From RYN-122 sp963761655 (lineage in GTDB: Bacteria; Actinomycetota; Actinomycetes; Mycobacteriales; SCTD01): a DNA stretch of 64,000 nt. Shown one piece after another: positions 34,675 through 45,701 of the stretch (its first letter is position 1; each line of letters begins with the position of its first letter). The notes under the pieces were generated by a model, which was not told the DNA's origin, did not search any database, and was given only the letters and a program-made list of their open reading frames with translations. The DNA lies in NCBI GenBank assembly GCA_963761655.1, contig CAVXHI010000002.1:310001-374000 (forward strand). Reading direction: 5' to 3'. The position numbers were made by a program, and so were the translations under genes.

Positions 34675-37457
34675 ATGACCGAGACGGTCGGCGCCCCCCG
34701 CCAGACGCAGCGCAAGGCTGCGCGGCTGCGCATCGAGCGGGTCTACACGACCCCCGGGGTCCACCCGTACGACGAGGTGACCTGGGAGCGCCGCGACGTC
34801 GTCATGACGAACTGGCGCGACGGCTCGGTGAACTTCGAGCAGCGCGGCGTCGAGTTCCCGGACTTCTGGTCGGTGAACGCCGCCAACATCGTCACCACCA
34901 AGTACTTCCGCGGTGCCGTCGGCGCCGAGAACCGCGAGCAGAGCCTGCGCCAGCTCATCGACCGCGTCGCCAAGAAGTACGCCGCCGCGGGCGCCGAGCA
35001 CGGCTACTTCGTGGCCGACGAGGACGCCGTCGTCTTCGAGCACGAGCTGACCTGGATGCTGCTGCACCAGGTGTTCAGCTTCAACAGCCCGGTCTGGTTC
35101 AACGTCGGCACGAGCGCCCCGCAGCAGGTCAGCGCCTGCTTCATCCTCGCCGTCGACGACACCATGGACTCGATCCTCAACTGGTACCGCGAGGAGGGCC
35201 TGATCTTCAAGGGCGGCTCCGGTGCCGGCCTGAACCTGTCCCGCATCCGCTCGTCCAAGGAGCTGCTCAGCTCCGGCGGGACGGCGTCGGGCCCGGTCTC
35301 CTTCATGCGCGGCGCGGACGCCTCCGCCGGCACGATCAAGAGCGGTGGCGCGACGCGCCGGGCCGCCAAGATGGTCGTGCTCGACGTCGACCACCCCGAC
35401 ATCGAGGAGTTCATCGACACGAAGGCGCGCGAGGAGGACAAGGTCCGCGCGCTGCGTGACGCCGGCTTCGACATGGACCTCGGCGGCAAGGACATCACCA
35501 GCGTCCAGTACCAGAACGCCAACAACTCCGTCCGGGTCAGCGACGAGTTCATGCGTGCCGTCGACGAGGGCAAGCCGTTCGGCCTGCGCGCCCGCACCAA
35601 CGGCGAGGTCATCGAGACGATCGACGCGCGCACGCTGTGGAAGAAGCTCGGTCAGGCCGCCTGGGAGTGCGCCGACCCCGGCATCCAGTACGACGACACC
35701 ATCAACGACTGGCACACCACTCCCGAGTCGGGCCGCATCACCGCGAGCAACCCCTGCTCGGAGTACATGAGCCTCGACAACAGCTCGTGCAACCTCGCGT
35801 CGCTCAACCTCATGACGTTCCTGCGCGAGGACGGCACGTTCGACGCGAAGAGGTTCGCCAAGTCGGTCGACATCATCATCACGGCGATGGACATCTCCAT
35901 CTGCTTCGCCGACTTCCCGACCGAGCCCATCGGCAAGACCACCCGCGACTTCCGTCAGCTCGGCATCGGCTACGCGAACCTCGGCGCGCTGCTCATGGCG
36001 ACCGGTCACGCCTACGACTCCGACGGTGGCCGCGCTCTCGCCGGCTCCATCACCAGCCTGATGACCGGCACCGCCTACAAGCGCAGCGCCGAGCTCGCCG
36101 CGATCGTCGGCCCGTACGAGGGCTACGCCCGCAACGCCGACGCCCACAAGCGGGTCATGCGCAAGCACGCCGCTGCGAACGACACCGTCCGCACGGTCGG
36201 CGCCGACGACGCCCGGATCCTGCACGAGGCCACCAAGGCCTGGCAGGAGTGCCTGGCGCTGGGGGAGAAGAACGGCTACCGCAACGCGCAGGCGTCGGTC
36301 ATCGCCCCCACCGGCACCATCGGCCTGATGATGGACTGCGACACCACCGGCCTCGAGCCCGACCTCGCCCTGGTGAAGTTCAAGAAGCTCGTCGGCGGCG
36401 GCTCGATGCAGATCGTCAACCAGACGGTGCCGCGCGCGCTGCGCGCCCTCGGGTACCAGGAGGAGTCGGTCGAGGCGATCGTCGAGCACATCGCCCAGCA
36501 CGGCCACGTCATCGACGCCCCCGGCCTCAAGCCCGAGCACTACGAGGTCTTCGACTGCGCCATGGGCGCCCGGTCGATCAGCCCGATGGGCCACGTCAAG
36601 ATGATGGCGGCGATCCAGCCGTTCGTGTCCGGCGCGCTGTCCAAGACGGTCAACCTGCCGGCCGAGGCCACCGTCGAGGACGTCGAGAACGTCTACTTCC
36701 AGGGCTGGAAGCTCGGCCTCAAGGCGCTGGCGATCTACCGCAACAACAGCAAGGTCGGCCAGCCGCTGCAGGACAAGAAGGCCTCGGAGACGGCCGCCGA
36801 GACCGAGGTCGTCGTCGAGTACCGGCCGACCCGCAAGCGCCTGCCGAAGAAGCGCCGCAGCCAGACCATCTCGTTCTCCGTCGCCGGCGCCGAGGGCTAC
36901 ATGACGGCCGGCGAGTACGAGGACGGCACGCTCGGCGAGGTCTTCATCAAGATGTCCAAGCAGGGCTCGACCCTCGCCGGCGTCATGGACGCCTTCTCGG
37001 TCAGCATCTCGATCGGCCTGCAGTACGGCGTGCCGCTCGAGGCCTTCGTGTCGAAGTACATCAACATGCGCTTCGACCCGGCCGGCATGACCGACGACGC
37101 CGACATCCGCATCGCGCAGTCCGTCATGGACTACCTGTTCCGCCGGCTGGCGCTCGACTACCTGCCCTACGACACCCGCGCCGAGCTGGGCGTGTTCAAC
37201 GCCGAGGAGCGCGCGGCCACGGTCGCCGGCTACGGCTCGGCTGACGAGCTCGACGTCGAGGGCCTGGCGCAGTCGGTGCCGGTGTCGCGCGGTCAAGCCG
37301 GTCGCCGGCCGAGGTGCACAGCAGCACCGAGCTGCTCGACGCGCTGCAGGGGACGGCGGCCGACGCGCCGCTGTGCATGACCTGCGGCGTGAAGATGCGG
37401 CCGGCCGGCAGCTGCTACGTGTGCGAGAGCTGCGGGAGCACGAGCGGCTGCAGCTAG
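34675..37457 (+). CDS. nrdJ: Adenosylcobalamin-dependent ribonucleotide reductase (class II), frameshifted near C-terminus
   Basis: About 927 residues. The ATG at 34675 has a ribosome site (AGAAGGAA). The class II reductase core includes FNSPVWFNVGT, SGAGLNLSRIRSS, the finger-loop region NPCSEYMSLDNSSCNLASLNL and GTIGLMMDCDTTG. It converts ribonucleotides to deoxyribonucleotides using B12, without oxygen. After EGLAQSVPV the frame is lost: a single-base change near 37285-37310 is needed to reach EVHSSTELLDALQ and the zinc/redox tail CMTCGVKMRPAGSCYVCESC ending STSGCS at 37457. Without repair the C-terminal cysteines that re-reduce the active site are missing. A strong terminator follows. Confidence 0.93.
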
Positions 37458-37471
37458 TCGCTGAGCACGAC

Positions 37472-37506
37472 ATGACGGGGTGGCTGCTCTGCAGCCACCC
37501 CGTCAT
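37472..37506. terminator. Strong hairpin after nrdJ
   Basis: A perfect 16-bp stem (ATGACGGGGTGGCTGC at 37472-37487, its complement at 37491-37506) with a 3-base loop TCT. It lies 15 bp past the nrdJ stop, between convergent genes. No T-run follows, which is common for actinomycete terminators. Confidence 0.85.
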
Positions 37507-37547
37507 CACGTTCAGCCCCGGACGAGGATCTGCTCTGGGCAGGGCCG

Positions 37548-40500
37548 TCAGCTGGCCACGGCGCGTGCCGTGAGCAGGACGTCTGGCGGGATCGGGTGCT
37601 CGAGCTCCCAGGTGATCGCGATCGGCCGTTCGCCCTTGTGCTCGACGTACCGCACCGGCCCCAAGAGCAAGAACGGTGCCGCTCCCAGCTCGTCTGTCGG
37701 TGCGTCCCGGACGAAGAGCAGTACCGAACTGCCCAGCCCTTCGTGGTTCAGGTACCGCTGCCCGGCCGGCGACGAGGTCGACGTCGCGTTCTGCGACTCC
37801 CAGTGGAAGAGCCGGTCGGTCAACGCGTAGTCGCGGTACATGGTGGTGGGGGAGAAGGCCCGCTCGCTCTTGCGCAGGTTGACCATGAGGGCGTCAGTCC
37901 GCGTCGTCGGCGCCCAGGCGACGCCAGTGATGTTGCCTCTGGCTGAGCGCTCCATCGATGTCCAGTCGAGTGCGGCGAGCAGCTCCTCGCGGCGGTAGCG
38001 CGCATGCGTCGCGAGCGTGATGTCGCCAGCCAGCGGGTTCGGGACGTGGGCCGCTCGGTCGAGGCCCAGGGCGAAGACCTGCCGCAGCTCCTCACAGACG
38101 GCGGGATGTTCCCGCAGGTGGCGCAAGCCGTCGTCGTACGAGGCGTGGCCGCCCTTGTTCGGCCAGAGCGTGAAGAAGAGCATGCGGGCGTAGCGCTGGT
38201 CGCGGGACCCGAGCGCCGCATACGACGTCGGGGACGACACCAGCCGCGTGTAGGCGGCCGCCCGCGCCGCGTCGTCGACGTGGAGGAGTGCGGACACCCG
38301 GGCCAGCAACGGCCCTTCGGCGGGCCCGGGGTCGAGGCAGTGGAGACCCGCGGCGCGCAGCAGTTCTGTCCAGGAGCCGCCTCGGTACACGTCTGGAAGG
38401 TCGGCGCCGGCCTCTCGCAGGTAGACGGCGAGCTCCGTGCTGCCCACCGCCGAGACGTCTGCAGCACGCTGGCGACGCGTCAGCCGCAGCCTCGAACGCA
38501 GCGACGTCAGCACCTGGTCCTGCGACACCCGGTCCAGCACGACCTGGCAGCCGGGCGGCAGGTAGGGGAACCCCTGCGACACCTGGTCCGCCAGGACGTG
38601 CCGGGTCAGGCCGGTGAGCAGCGGTGTACTTCGCGTCGAAGCGGAACTCTCGTCGCTGCTGGCCGATGAAGTCCAGCACCGTCAGGACAGCCTTGTCCTG
38701 TGTTCGACGCAGGCCGCGGCCGAGCTGCTGCAGGAACACCGTCGAGGATGCCGTCGGACGCAGTAGCAGGAGCGTGTCGACGTCGGGCAGGTCAAGGCCC
38801 TCGTTGAACAGGTCGACCGCGAACAGCACGTTGACGCGGCGCTCACGCAGGGCCCGCAGGGCTTCGCGTCGCTGGTCCGACGGGCGTGTCAGCGTCCACG
38901 CTCAGCGCTGGAATGCCGGCCCGGCGGAAGCGGTCGGCCATGAACGCCGCGTGCGACTTGCTCACGCAGAAGCCGAGGGCCCGGACTGAGGAGACGTCTG
39001 CGACCTTCTCCGACGAGCGTGCGCAGCACGACGCGCACGCGGGCGTCGTCGCCGGTGAAGACCTTCTCGAGCGCCGCGACGTCGTACTCGCCCCGCCGCC
39101 AGGCGACGGAGGACAGGTCGGTCCCGTCTGCGACCCCGAAGTAGTGGAAGGGGCACAGCAGGTCGGCCGCGAGGGCGTCCCAGAGCCGCAGTTCCGCGGC
39201 GATCCGACCGTCGAAGAACTCGTCGGCGATGTCGACGCCGTCCGCGCGCTCGGGTGTGGCCGTCAGGGCGAGCAGCTCCTGCGGACGCAGGTGCGACAGG
39301 AGCGCCCGGTAGGTGGCTGCCTCCATGTGGTGCGACTCGTCGAGGACCACGACGTCGAAGTGCTCGGGCGGCAGCCGGTCGACGCCGTAGGCGGACAGCG
39401 ACTGGATGCTGGCGAACACGTGCCGCCAGCGCTCGGGGCGTGCCCCACCGACGTACAGCTCTCCGAAGCTCCCGTCGCCGAGGACGTTGCGGTAGACCGC
39501 CCGGCTCTGCTCGAGGATCTCGCGACGGTGCGCGACGAACAGCAGAGACTTGTCGCCGAGGCGGCGGTGGTCGAGTGCGGCCACGACCGTCTTGCCGGTA
39601 CCGGTCGCGGCGACGACGAGGTTGCGGTGCCGGTCGTGGACGACGCGCTCGACGTCCAGGCGCTCCAGGATCTCCGCCTGGTGAGGGTACGGCCGGACCT
39701 CGAGCCCGCTGAGCACCGTTGCAGAAGACGACCGTGGAACCCCGGGCGGCCAGCAGGGCGTCGTCGAGCCGGTCGCGGTCGCGCGCCGGGTCGTAGGACT
39801 CGAAGGCGTGGTCGGCCCAGTACGACTCGAAGGTGGCCCGGAACTTGCTCAGCAGCTCGGGCGTGCTGCCTGAGGCAAGCCGGACGTTCCACTCGAGACC
39901 GTCGAGCAACGCGGCCCGGCTGAGGTTGGAGCTGCCGATGTACGCCGTCGAGAAGCCCGTGGTCCGCTCGAACAGCCACGCCTTCGCGTGCAGCCGGGTC
40001 GACGTCGTCGCGTAGTTGATGCGGACCTCCGCGCCGAGGACCTGCACGAGCCGGTCGAGTGCCTCGCGCTCGGTCGCGCCGATGTAGGTCGTCGTCACGA
40101 CGCGGATCTGGCCGCCCCGCTCGGCGAGGCGCCGGAGCGCGTCGGCTCGACCAGCCGCAGGCCGCTCCACTTCACGAAGGCGCACAGGAGGTCGACGCTG
40201 TCTGCGCTGTCCAGCTCCGCCGTCAGCTCGGTGCCCATGCTCGGCTCACCGCGGGCGTTCGTGAGCAGGGCGGGCTGGGACAGCGGGGTCTGCGGACGGC
40301 TGGTCAGGGCCCAGACGCCGGGGGCGACCGGTCGGCGCAGGGCGAGGAGCTGCTGCGGGCCGGGCAGGACCTGGTCGCCGTGCGGCCAGGGCGGCCAGGA
40401 CGTGGTTCGCCAGCGCGACCCGGTCGCCCTCCGGCGCGGTGAGCAGCGCGTCACGGACGGCGTCCCCGAGCAGCGCGGCAAGCGCGGCCGGCGCCTCGGC

Positions 40501-40605
40501 GGCCTCGACGTCCCGCAACTCGGCCTGGCAGGTCGATCTCCGCCAGACCGTCGCAGCAGGCGGCTCGGTCAAGACGGACTCGTACAGACCCTCGGGGAAC
40601 GTCAT
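37548..40605 (-). pseudogene. PLD-nuclease / SF2 helicase / DUF3427 protein, broken by multiple frameshifts
   Basis: Read across frames, this is one protein of about 1,020 residues. The start is MTFPEGLYESVLTEPP at 40605 (or a GTG at 40620). A phospholipase-D-like domain follows (LHAKAWLFERTTGFSTAYIG with SSNLSRAAL, near 39950). The SF2 helicase has AATGTGKT (near 39610), the DESHH box (near 39330), SLLFVAHRREI, and motif V/VI FNEGLDLPDVD and QQLGRGLRR. A C-terminal DUF3427 region runs from about 38570 to 37548. Frame breaks lie near 40395, 40150, 39720, 39010, 38885 and 38600. Such proteins occur in mobile or defence-associated DNA. Divergent from the DUF2075 gene. Real decay or sequence error cannot be told apart. 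Confidence 0.75.
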
Positions 40606-40764
40606 GCCCGGCAGCTTCACACCCGCAGACCCCAGCGGGCCCGCTTCACGGCTGCGACGGCGTTACTCGCCGCGTCACGCACTGCGGCCCGACGAGCGAG
40701 TCAGCACCACCCGACGAGCTCCTACCCGCAGACAGTCGCTCTCGCCTGTCTCCGGGGTCCCGTC

Positions 40765-42666
40765 GTGCCGCTCTACCGCGCTGCCGCGTCGCAGTTCCGC
40801 GCGCAGGTCCTCGACGCGAGCCTGACGCTGGTCCTCGTGGAGCAGTTCCGGTCACCAGGTCGGCCAGCGGCCTGCGCCGGCGGAGGTCCGAGCCTGGGAG
40901 AGGAGCCTTCACGTCCTGTCGGCCGACCTGGTGCAGGCCGGCCTGGACGACGTCGAAGTGCTGGTCGAGCACCAGCTGCCCGCTGACGAGCAAGCGCGCC
41001 GATGTCGTCCTCTGCGGGGTCCACCCGGTGACGGGGGAGGCGTCGTACGTCGTCGTCGAGCTGAAGCAGTGGAGCGAGGCGCAGCTGCTGGAGGACTCGG
41101 TCGACCTCTGCGTACGGTCCGTGGCGGCGGCGGAACGCGACTGCACCCGGTCGAGCAGGTGCGGCGGTACTGCGGGCACCTTGCGGACTTCCTGGCCACG
41201 CTCGAGGAGCTGCCGCGACCCGCTGTCCGGCGTGGCCTACCTGCACAACGCGACGGACCTCGCCGTGGCCGACCTGTTCACCCTGCCGCAGGACGACCAC
41301 GGGCGACTGTTCACCGGGCAGCGGCGGGCCGAGTTCCTCGCGTACCTGCAGGGGCGACTCGCGCCGGCAGCAGGAGCCGCGGCGGCCGACCGGCTGCTCG
41401 GCAGCGCGGTCCGACCGAGCCGTCAGCTCCTGGCACTCGCTGCCGAAGAGGTCCAGACCCGTGAGGTGTTCCGGCTGCAGGCGGAGCAGCAGGTCGCCTA
41501 CAGCCTGGTCCTGCGCGCTCTCGAACGGTCCCGGCGAGGTGCGCACAAGCAGGCCGTGGTGGTCGTCGGAGGGCCCGGCTCCGGCAAGAGCGTCATCGCG
41601 CTGTCGCTGCTCGGGGAGCTGTCGCGACAGGGGCGCTCAGTCCTGCACGCGACGGGCTCCTCCGCCTTCACGCAGACGCTGCGCAAGGTGGCTGCGCGGC
41701 GCTCGCCTCGGGTCAGAGCGATGTTCCGCTACTTCAACCAGTTCGGCGACCTCGAGGCCGAACGAGCTCGACGTGCTGTTGTGCGACGAGGCCCACCGGA
41801 TCAGGGAGACGTCGGCGAACCGGTACACGCGGGCCACTGCCCGTACCGGTGTCCCGCAGGTGCACGAGCTGCTGCAGGCGGCTCGCGTACCGGTCTTCCT
41901 CCTCGACGAGCACCAGGTCGTGCGGCCGGGGGAGCTCGGCTCGGTGGCCGAGATCACCCGCGCGGCGGCGGCTCTGCGGATCGACGTCGAGGTCGTCCAC
42001 CTCGACGGTCAGTACAGGTGCGGGGGGAGCAGGACCTACGAGAACTGGGTGCTGCGGCTGCTCGGCCTTGCGTCCTGGAGGTCCGATCTCCTGGACGGGC
42101 GACGACGGGTTCCACTGCTCTGTCGTCGGTGGCCCGGGGGAGATGGAGGCTGTCCTGGCGACCTGGCAGGAGGCCGGTCTCAGCGCGCGCATCAGTGCTG
42201 GCTACTGCTGGCCCTGGGGCGACGCGCGACCGGACGGTTCGCTGCCCGACGACGTCGTGCTGGGCGAGTGGGCCCGGCCCTGGAACAACAAGAAGGACAC
42301 CGCGGTGGGTGGCGCACCCGGACGGCCGTTCTGGTCGAGCGACCCCGCCGGGTTCGGCCAGGTCGGATGCGTCTACACGGCGCAGGGCTTCGAGTACGAC
42401 TGGTCGGGTGTGCTCCTCGGCCCGGACCTGGTCTGGCGCACCGATCGATGGGTGGCGCAGCCGTCACGAGAGCCACGACAGTGCAGTACGGCGGGCACCG
42501 CTCGACGGAGTTCGACCAGGCCGTGCGCAACACGTACAAGGTGCTCCTGACGCGGGGGATGCGCGGCACGCTCCTGCACAGCAGCGACCCCGAGACACAG
42601 GCGTTCTTGCAGAGACTGGTGCGTGAGGTGCCGGTCATGGCCCCCGACCCGCAGCCCGTCGGCTGA
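40765..42666 (+). pseudogene. DUF2075-type ATPase/helicase, broken by multiple frameshifts
   Basis: Reassembled over frames, about 630 residues. The start is VPLYRAAASQFRAQVLDASLT (GTG 40765). An N-terminal nuclease-like region has LPLTSKRADVVLCGV and SYVVVELKQW near 41000-41070, a PD-(D/E)xK-like D...ExK pattern. The P-loop GGPGSGKS is near 41570, Walker B DVLLCDEAHRIRE near 41770, FLLDEHQVV near 41900 and YRCGGS near 42020. The C-terminal helicase part has CVYTAQGFEYDWSGVL, then VRNTYKVLLTRGMRGTLL. Frame breaks lie near 40855, 40985, 41120, 41760, 42090 and 42470. The gap to the divergent helicase gene (40606-40764) holds their promoters; no clear elements are seen. Confidence 0.75.
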
Positions 42667-42843
42667 CCTCCCGGCTCAGTCGACAGTTCGGCTCGCACCA
42701 CGCGCGTCACGGTCCCGGTCGAGTCCGTGCTCGTCGCGGCCCATGACCTCGATCCGTACTGCGGAGCCGATGTCGGGGCAGTTCAGGTCGTAGGGGATGG
42801 CCGAGACGCGCGTCCGGGCGCGATCGACCTGCTCGAGACAGCA

Positions 42844-42880
42844 GGACGCCCCGGCCCGCGCGAGGCGGACCGGGGCGTCC
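42844..42880 (-). terminator. Hairpin downstream of katG
   Basis: An 11-bp perfect inverted repeat (GGACGCCCCGG at 42844-42854, CCGGGGCGTCC at 42870-42880) with a 15-base loop, beginning 12 bp past the katG stop. The rest of the 42667-42892 gap shows no gene that I can support. Confidence 0.7.
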
Positions 42881-42892
42881 CGGGCGATGCGA

Positions 42893-45142
42893 CTACTTGA
42901 CGTCGAAGCGGTCCAGCATCATGACCTTGTCCCACGCGTCGACGAAGTCCTTGACGAACTTCTCCTTCGACTCGTCGAAGCTGTAGACCTCGGCGATGCC
43001 GCGCAGGATGGCGTTGCTGCCGAACACGAGGTCGGCCGCGGTTGCTGTGCGCAGGACGTCGCCCGAGGCGTCGGTGGCCTCGTAGACGCCGTCGGTGTCG
43101 CGGCTGGTGCTCCACTGCACGCCCAGGTCGAGCAGCGTGGTGAAGAAGTCCTGCGACAGGACGCCGACCTCGTCGGTGAACACGCCGTGCGACGTGCCGC
43201 CGGTGTTGGCGCCGAGGACGCGCAGACCGCCGACGAGCACCGTCAGCTCCTTGGCGGTGAGGTCCAGGTTGTACGCCCGGTCGATGAGCAGCGTCTCGGG
43301 GGAGAGCTTCGCGTCGGGCGTGACCCAGTTGCGGAAGCCGTCGGCGCGGGGCTCGAGCCAGCCGAAGTTCTCGACGTCGGTCTGCTCCTGCGTGGCGTCC
43401 GTGCGGCCCGGCGTGAAGGGGACCGTGATCGTCACGCCGGCGTCGGCCGCGGCCTTCTCGACGGCGGCGCAGCCGGCGAGGACGATCGTGTCGGCCAGCG
43501 ACACGGACGTGCCGGCGCGCAGCTCGTCGAGCTTCGCGACGACGTCCTGCGTCCCGGCGTTGACCGCCCAGGAGCGCTGCGGCTCGAGGCGCAGCCGCGC
43601 ACCGTTCGCCCCGCCGCGCTTGTCGGTGCCGCGGAAGGAGGCCGCAGCCGACCACGCGGTGTGGACGAGCTGCGAGACCGTCAGCCCTGCGTCGAGGACG
43701 GCGGTCCTGAGCGAGGCGAGGTCGGCCTCGGAGGGCGCGGCCGTGGCGGCCGGCACCGGGTCGGTCCAGACGAGCTCCTCGGCGGGCAGGTCCGGGCCGA
43801 GCCAGCGGCTGGTCGGGCCCATGTCGCGGTGCAGGAGCTTGAACCAGGCGCGGGCGTACTCGTCCGCGAACTGCTCGGGGTTCTGGTGGAAGCGCTCGGA
43901 GACCTCGCGGTAGGCCGGGTCGGCGAGCAGGGCGAGGTCGGTCGTCGCCATCATCGTCGGGACCTTCTTGCCCGGCACGTGCGCGTCGTCGGCGAGGTCC
44001 TCGGGCGCGACGTCCTTGGCCTTCCACTGCTTCGCGCCGGCCGGGCTCTCGGTCAGCTCGAACTCGTACTTGAACAGCAGGTCGAAGTAGCCGTTGTCCC
44101 ACTGGGTGGGGTTGACGGTCCACGGGCCCTCGAGGCCGGAGGTGATGGTGTCCTCGGCCTTGCCGGAGCCGAACTGGTTGGTCCAGCCCAGGCCCTGGCT
44201 GTGCACGGGGCAGCCCTGCGGCTCGGGGCCGACGAGGTTCGGGTCGCCGGCGCCGTGCGCCTTGCCGAACGTGTGGCCGCCGGCGATCAGCGCGACGGTC
44301 TCGGCGTCGTTCATGCCCATGCGGCTGAACGTGACGCGGATGTCGTGGGCGGCGGCGAGCGGGTCGGGCTTGCCCTGCGGACCCTCGGGGTTGACGTAGA
44401 TGAGACCCATGGTCACCGCGCCGAGGTCGCCGCCGGTGAGGTCGAGGGGCTCGTCCGGGCCGGCGTAGCGCTCGTCACCGAGCCACGTGTCCTCCTGGCC
44501 CCAGAAGACCTCGGTCGGCTGCCACGTGTCCTCGCGGCCGAAGGCGAAGCCGAAGGTCTGCAGGCCCATGTCGTCGTGCGCGACGTTGCCGGCGAGCACG
44601 AGCAGGTCGGCCCAGGACAGCGCGCGACCGTACTTCTGCTTGACCGGCAGCAGCAGACGACGGGCCTTGTCGAGGTTGGCGTTGTCCGGCCAGCTGTTCA
44701 GGGGGGCGAAGCGCTGCTCGCCCTTGCCCGCGCCGCCGCGGCCGTCGGCGCTGCGGTAGGTGCCCGCGGCGTGCCAGGACAGCCGGATGAACAGGCCGCC
44801 GTAGTGGCCCCAGTCGGCCGGCCACCACTCCTGCGAGGTGCGCATGACCTCGACGAGGTCCGCCTTCACCGCGGCGACGTCGAGCGACTGCACGGCCGTG
44901 CGGTAGTCGAAGTCCTCGCCGAGCGGGTCGCTGCTCTTGGCCTGGCGGTCGAGCACCGAGACGTCGATGTCGTTCGGCCACCAGTCCCGGTTGGTGCGCG
45001 GCCGGTTCGTGACCTGGGTCGTGGGACCCGAGATGACGGGGTTCTGCGACTCGCTGGCGGGGCTGTCGGTGGTGTCGGTGCCCACCGGGCTGGAGCTGGT
45101 GTCGCGGGGCTTCGGGTCGGTCGCGGTCGGGTCGTCGGTCAC
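42893..45142 (-). CDS. katG: Catalase-peroxidase
   Basis: 749 residues. Distal heme residues are R120, W123 and H124 (IRLSWHAAGTYR), and the proximal His is H290 (GGHTFGKAHGAG). The characteristic Met-Tyr-Trp crosslink is available as W123, Y249 (MGLIYVNPEG) and M275 (SRMGM). The enzyme destroys peroxide in the cytoplasm. The C-terminal duplicated domain (SQLVHTAWSAAASFRGTDKRGG) is complete. The start overlaps the fur-type regulator stop by 4 bases, giving the furA-katG operon known from mycobacteria and Streptomyces. Confidence 0.97.
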   Translation of the reverse strand: MTDDPTATDPKPRDTSSSPVGTDTTDSPASESQNPVISGPTTQVTNRPRTNRDWWPNDIDVSVLDRQAKSSDPLGEDFDYRTAVQSLDVAAVKADLVEVMRTSQEWWPADWGHYGGLFIRLSWHAAGTYRSADGRGGAGKGEQRFAPLNSWPDNANLDKARRLLLPVKQKYGRALSWADLLVLAGNVAHDDMGLQTFGFAFGREDTWQPTEVFWGQEDTWLGDERYAGPDEPLDLTGGDLGAVTMGLIYVNPEGPQGKPDPLAAAHDIRVTFSRMGMNDAETVALIAGGHTFGKAHGAGDPNLVGPEPQGCPVHSQGLGWTNQFGSGKAEDTITSGLEGPWTVNPTQWDNGYFDLLFKYEFELTESPAGAKQWKAKDVAPEDLADDAHVPGKKVPTMMATTDLALLADPAYREVSERFHQNPEQFADEYARAWFKLLHRDMGPTSRWLGPDLPAEELVWTDPVPAATAAPSEADLASLRTAVLDAGLTVSQLVHTAWSAAASFRGTDKRGGANGARLRLEPQRSWAVNAGTQDVVAKLDELRAGTSVSLADTIVLAGCAAVEKAAADAGVTITVPFTPGRTDATQEQTDVENFGWLEPRADGFRNWVTPDAKLSPETLLIDRAYNLDLTAKELTVLVGGLRVLGANTGGTSHGVFTDEVGVLSQDFFTTLLDLGVQWSTSRDTDGVYEATDASGDVLRTATAADLVFGSNAILRGIAEVYSFDESKEKFVKDFVDAWDKVMMLDRFDVK

Positions 45143-45582
45143 GGAGTGCCTCTCTGGATCTTTGCGTCGGACGGAGGGGTGCAGGAGGGGCAGCGGCCCC
45201 AGTAGACGACCTCGGCCTCGTCGATGACGAAGCCGGCGTCGTCGGACGCGGTCAGGCAGGGGGTGTCGCCGGTGGCGCAGTCGACGTCGACCACGACGCC
45301 GCAGCCGCGGCAGACCAGGTGGTGGTGGTTGTCCCCGACCCGGGCCTCGTAGCGGGCCACCGACCCGGCCGGCTGGATGCGCCGCACGAGTCCGGCGTCG
45401 GTGAGCGCCCGCAGCACGTCGTAGACCGCCTGGTGCGACACGGCTGCCTGCTCACGGACGGCGTGCAGGAGCGTGTCGGTGTCGGCGTGCGGGTGGTCGT
45501 GCACCGCGGCGAGGACTGCGCGGCGGGGCGCCGTCACGCGCAGGGACGCCGCCCGCAGGAGGCCGTCGATCTCGGGGTGCAT
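45139..45582 (-). CDS. Fur-family regulator (FurA/CatR type)
   Basis: 147 residues from the ATG at 45580-45582 (MHPEIDGLLRAASLRVTAPRR); an upstream in-frame start at 45624 would add 14 residues. The winged helix is VSHQAVYDVLRALTDAGLVRR. The metal/dimerisation part has HHHLVCRGCG, DVDC and the C-terminal CPSC zinc cysteines. The tight overlap with katG means it most likely represses katG and itself, and releases on peroxide. A perfect 5-1-5 palindrome lies 25-35 bp upstream of its start. Confidence 0.9.
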   Translation of the reverse strand: MHPEIDGLLRAASLRVTAPRRAVLAAVHDHPHADTDTLLHAVREQAAVSHQAVYDVLRALTDAGLVRRIQPAGSVARYEARVGDNHHHLVCRGCGVVVDVDCATGDTPCLTASDDAGFVIDEAEVVYWGRCPSCTPPSDAKIQRGTP

Positions 45583-45606
45583 CGCCGACAGTGCACCACG
45601 AAGACC

Positions 45607-45617
45607 TGAACGGTTCA
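45607..45617 (-). promoter_or_regulatory. Candidate operator of the fur-katG operon
   Basis: TGAAC-G-GTTCA, a perfect 5-1-5 inverted repeat within the wider CTGAACGGTTCAAG. It lies 25 bp upstream of the regulator ATG, where a Fur-type repressor would be expected. It also loosely resembles half of a LexA site but lacks the N4 spacer. Confidence 0.4.
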
Positions 45618-45701
45618 AGTCCACCGACGTGCTGGGGCGGCGCGGTGGCCCTCGTGCTGGTGCCGCCGCCTCGCCGGTACCGGTAGGACAGACTCGGCAG
45701 C

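Noticed and set aside
34528..37509. A 993-codon minus-strand open frame opposite nrdJ
   Set aside because: Antisense shadow; no recognisable motifs, and the plus strand is unmistakably a class II ribonucleotide reductase.
37548..40605. Calling the PLD-helicase a known anti-phage system (DISARM or Mokosh)
   Set aside because: DISARM needs separate methylase and helicase genes; Mokosh has a different helicase family and domain order. DUF3427 at the C-terminus fits neither.
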